Below, in pieces: positions 5,217 to 7,040 of a DNA stretch of 7,040 nucleotides. Source of the stretch: CAZMFZ01 sp964565665. Its GTDB lineage: Bacteria > Bacteroidota > Bacteroidia > Cytophagales > UBA9547. Location of the stretch: positions 1-7,040 of the forward strand of contig CAZMFZ010000152.1 in the NCBI GenBank assembly GCA_964565665.1, given 5' to 3'. A program made the translations under genes and the position numbers. Below the pieces are notes generated by a model. That model was not told where the DNA came from. It saw nothing but the letters and a program-made list of their open reading frames with translations, and searched no databases. Every line of letters starts with the position of its first letter. Positions within the stretch are counted from its first letter, which is position 1.

Positions 5217-7040
5217 CTACCAGATGAATGAATATGAAACCTGCGAACTACCATCGGCAAACTGAAATGGGAGCAATAATTCCTTCATATTATTCACCTC
5301 TCTTAATATAGGTTTCGAATTAGTGGATTTTAATTTAATCATATATTCTTTATCACCTATCATATACCAACCATCTTTTTGAAGCACTATTTTAGAAGAT
5401 TGAGCAACCAAACAATACAAATTGTTGGAAATTTCAGCTGATTTCACTTTGAGTGTCCTTCCTAAGATTTTGTTATTGTCCTCGGGAGCAAATATTTCTT
5501 CTATAGCCAAATTCCCTTTTTTATAATTAAAATGCGGAATACCTTGCTCATCAAATGCATAATTGATAAGCTTAAATGTTTTCTTTTCCTCTGTAGATAA
5601 TGAATCGGGCCAAGCTGTATTTGCATTGGCCAAACTTGCAATTGAGGGTACTGGATTAAATTTTAACAAAGGTCCACCCAATGGTTCTACAGGGTCACCA
5701 CCTCTACCATTCCATGCATTGACCATATCTAGAAAGCCTCCCTTCCAAATTTGTAGCAATGCATTGCATTGCAAATCAATGCTGGCGTTCAATTTAACAG
5801 GAAATCCAATTGAGGCTGCATGTGTGCGATTTTTGCCCTTGATGTCCCTCATGAAAGTACGACTCACCTTTGCCTCTTTTTCAGCATCTACTGCCATTGC
5901 TGGAAGTTTTGGAAATGGCGGCTGGGAGTTAAATTCGTGCAATGGGGTTCGTTTAATCCCTTGTCCTGAAATATACAGTCCAATTAATGGGGATGACCAC
6001 GATGCAGTTTTCCAGTAGCTAATTGAGATTTTATTATTCCCTTCTTTTAGCAATCCAGTACCACTCAGTCTTTTTTCTGATATATTTGCAAATTTGTTTT
6101 TAACAATTGTGTCCCCATTTACTACTAGTTGAACAATCCCATTCTGGGTCAGCTCAAATAAGTATTTCCCGGCATTTTTTACTTTTATATTCCCCTCAAA
6201 AGACAGCGCAAAATTGTTAGTCAAATCCGCTAATTGCCATGTTATTAATTCAGTAGTTCCTGTTTTCTTGGGTTTAAAATCCCAAGTGTTGAATCTGTCA
6301 CCAAATGCTTGTTCGTAATACTTGTATGTCAAAGGTGCGTCCCAACTTATTTTCTCTTTAGAATAATTTTTGTAAGTCACCTTTCTGAATGCAACTGGTC
6401 CATGATCGCCCTGAAAGCGAAGCACTCCCGTGGGTTTTTCTGGTGACAAAGAACCTCTCGTTTGGCCTAAAAGCTCTACGTTTTCATGAATTAACACTTC
6501 ATTCAAATAAACATAGTTAATACGTGCATTGGCTGTTTTCTTGCCGTTTTCAAATCTTGGTGCATCAAAACTTATCCGTAATTTCTGCCACAATCCTGGT
6601 GCTTTACAGGCATTTTCGCGGGGTGCAATACCTAAAAATCCCTTTTGACCTTCAGGCTTCGATTCGTCCCAGCGTTCATAAATGCCACCACAATCTGACC
6701 CAGTTATTTTTGTTTTCCCCCAGCTATCTGCCAATTGTATTTCATAATTTCCCATTAAGTAGATTCCCGAATTTGAATTTTTGGCCATCATAAATTCAAG
6801 TTCCATATCCATATCGCCATGCTCAAAATTAGTAATTAGGTCTTTAGCACTTTCTCCAGCCTTGTTTAGTAGTACTCCTTTTCCGGCTGTAGATGAATAA
6901 TCTTGTGGTTTCGATATATCCATATTTACATCGCCTACCACAGCCCAATTGGCCGAGGGGTTTAAAAATAAATTCAAGTCATCAAGCTTTAAATCAGTGG
7001 TTTGTGCAATAGCAAACAAATGAATTGCCATTGCCAATAC
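5217..7040 (-). CDS. Exported DUF1080 (3-keto-disaccharide hydrolase family) protein with PA14-like and C-terminal domains, 5' end cut off
   Basis: A partial gene: 607 residues plus TAG are visible and the frame stays open to the window edge, so the real start is to the right. The first visible residues (VLAMAIHLFAIAQ) look like the end of a signal peptide with an A-x-A cleavage site. From about 6953 to 6370 lies a DUF1080 (PF06439) jelly-roll fold, shown by NSGIYLMGNYEIQLADSWG, a CGGIYE segment, NACKAPGLWQKLRI and GVLRFQGDHGPVAFRKV. From about 6333 to 5940 is a PA14-like beta domain (YYEQAFG, then GKYLFELTQNG, LVVNG and LKEGNNKISISYWK), probably carbohydrate-binding. From about 5890 to the end is a third domain with IWKGGFLDMVNAWNGRGG, which I recall from large secreted proteins of Bacteroidota and Planctomycetes but whose function I cannot name. 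DUF1080 relatives cleave 3-keto-glycosides. It is the promoter-proximal partner of the propeller-cupredoxin gene. Confidence 0.85.
   Translation of the reverse strand, partial: VLAMAIHLFAIAQTTDLKLDDLNLFLNPSANWAVVGDVNMDISKPQDYSSTAGKGVLLNKAGESAKDLITNFEHGDMDMELEFMMAKNSNSGIYLMGNYEIQLADSWGKTKITGSDCGGIYERWDESKPEGQKGFLGIAPRENACKAPGLWQKLRISFDAPRFENGKKTANARINYVYLNEVLIHENVELLGQTRGSLSPEKPTGVLRFQGDHGPVAFRKVTYKNYSKEKISWDAPLTYKYYEQAFGDRFNTWDFKPKKTGTTELITWQLADLTNNFALSFEGNIKVKNAGKYLFELTQNGIVQLVVNGDTIVKNKFANISEKRLSGTGLLKEGNNKISISYWKTASWSSPLIGLYISGQGIKRTPLHEFNSQPPFPKLPAMAVDAEKEAKVSRTFMRDIKGKNRTHAASIGFPVKLNASIDLQCNALLQIWKGGFLDMVNAWNGRGGDPVEPLGGPLLKFNPVPSIASLANANTAWPDSLSTEEKKTFKLINYAFDEQGIPHFNYKKGNLAIEEIFAPEDNNKILGRTLKVKSAEISNNLYCLVAQSSKIVLQKDGWYMIGDKEYMIKLKSTNSKPILREVNNMKELLLPFQFADGSSQVSYSFIW

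Noticed and set aside
5756..5767. Perfect 12-bp palindrome GCAATGCATTGC.
   Set aside because: It lies inside the DUF1080 gene and is explained by codons for an ordinary peptide segment; a palindrome this short has no support as a site.
7035..7037. TTG at 7037 as the start of the DUF1080 protein.
   Set aside because: It falls inside a signal-peptide hydrophobic core and the frame stays open to the window edge, so the true start is most likely beyond 7040.

Overview
The window looks like a piece of chromosome from a low-GC Bacteroidota (roughly Chitinophagia/Sphingobacteriia/Cytophagia type). Reasons: A/T-rich leaders without clear Shine-Dalgarno sites, a Bacteroidota-style FtsB/DivIC-like protein, a Bacteroidota-type RluA pseudouridine synthase, and large secreted proteins with DUF1080, PA14 and sorbosone-dehydrogenase-like domains, which are common in Bacteroidota, Planctomycetes and Verrucomicrobia. 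This is judged from protein character, not from a search.

Left part (about 1-2914, + strand): four closely spaced co-directional genes with gaps of 23, 5 and 30 bases. They encode an FtsB/DivIC-family division protein, a membrane histidine kinase with almost no extracytoplasmic loop and no adjacent response regulator, an RluA-family RNA pseudouridine synthase without an S4 domain, and an AlkD-type DNA alkylation repair glycosylase. The AlkD-like gene is split by a one-base loss in a short T run near 2657-2660. Restoring one T gives a continuous 223-residue protein with all expected active-site residues.

Middle (2915-3011): a short convergent intergenic region with an 18-bp stem and 7-nt loop that can serve as a bidirectional terminator.

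Right part (3012-7040, - strand): two exported proteins, transcribed right to left and probably one operon. The upstream gene, cut by the right window edge, encodes a DUF1080 (3-keto-disaccharide hydrolase family) domain, a PA14-like domain and a C-terminal domain with a WNGRGGDPV motif. The downstream gene encodes a signal peptide, a sorbosone/glucose-dehydrogenase-like beta-propeller, an Ig-like beta region, a Met/His-rich plus Pro/Ala/Lys-rich linker, and a complete azurin-like type 1 copper domain. Together they suggest an envelope-located module in which a sugar or glycoside is oxidised, electrons leave through the fused blue copper domain, and a DUF1080 enzyme acts on the keto-sugar. The domain calls are well supported; the joint pathway is inference.

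No tRNA, rRNA, CRISPR array, insertion sequence or phage feature was seen, and no gene-free stretch exceeds 100 bases.
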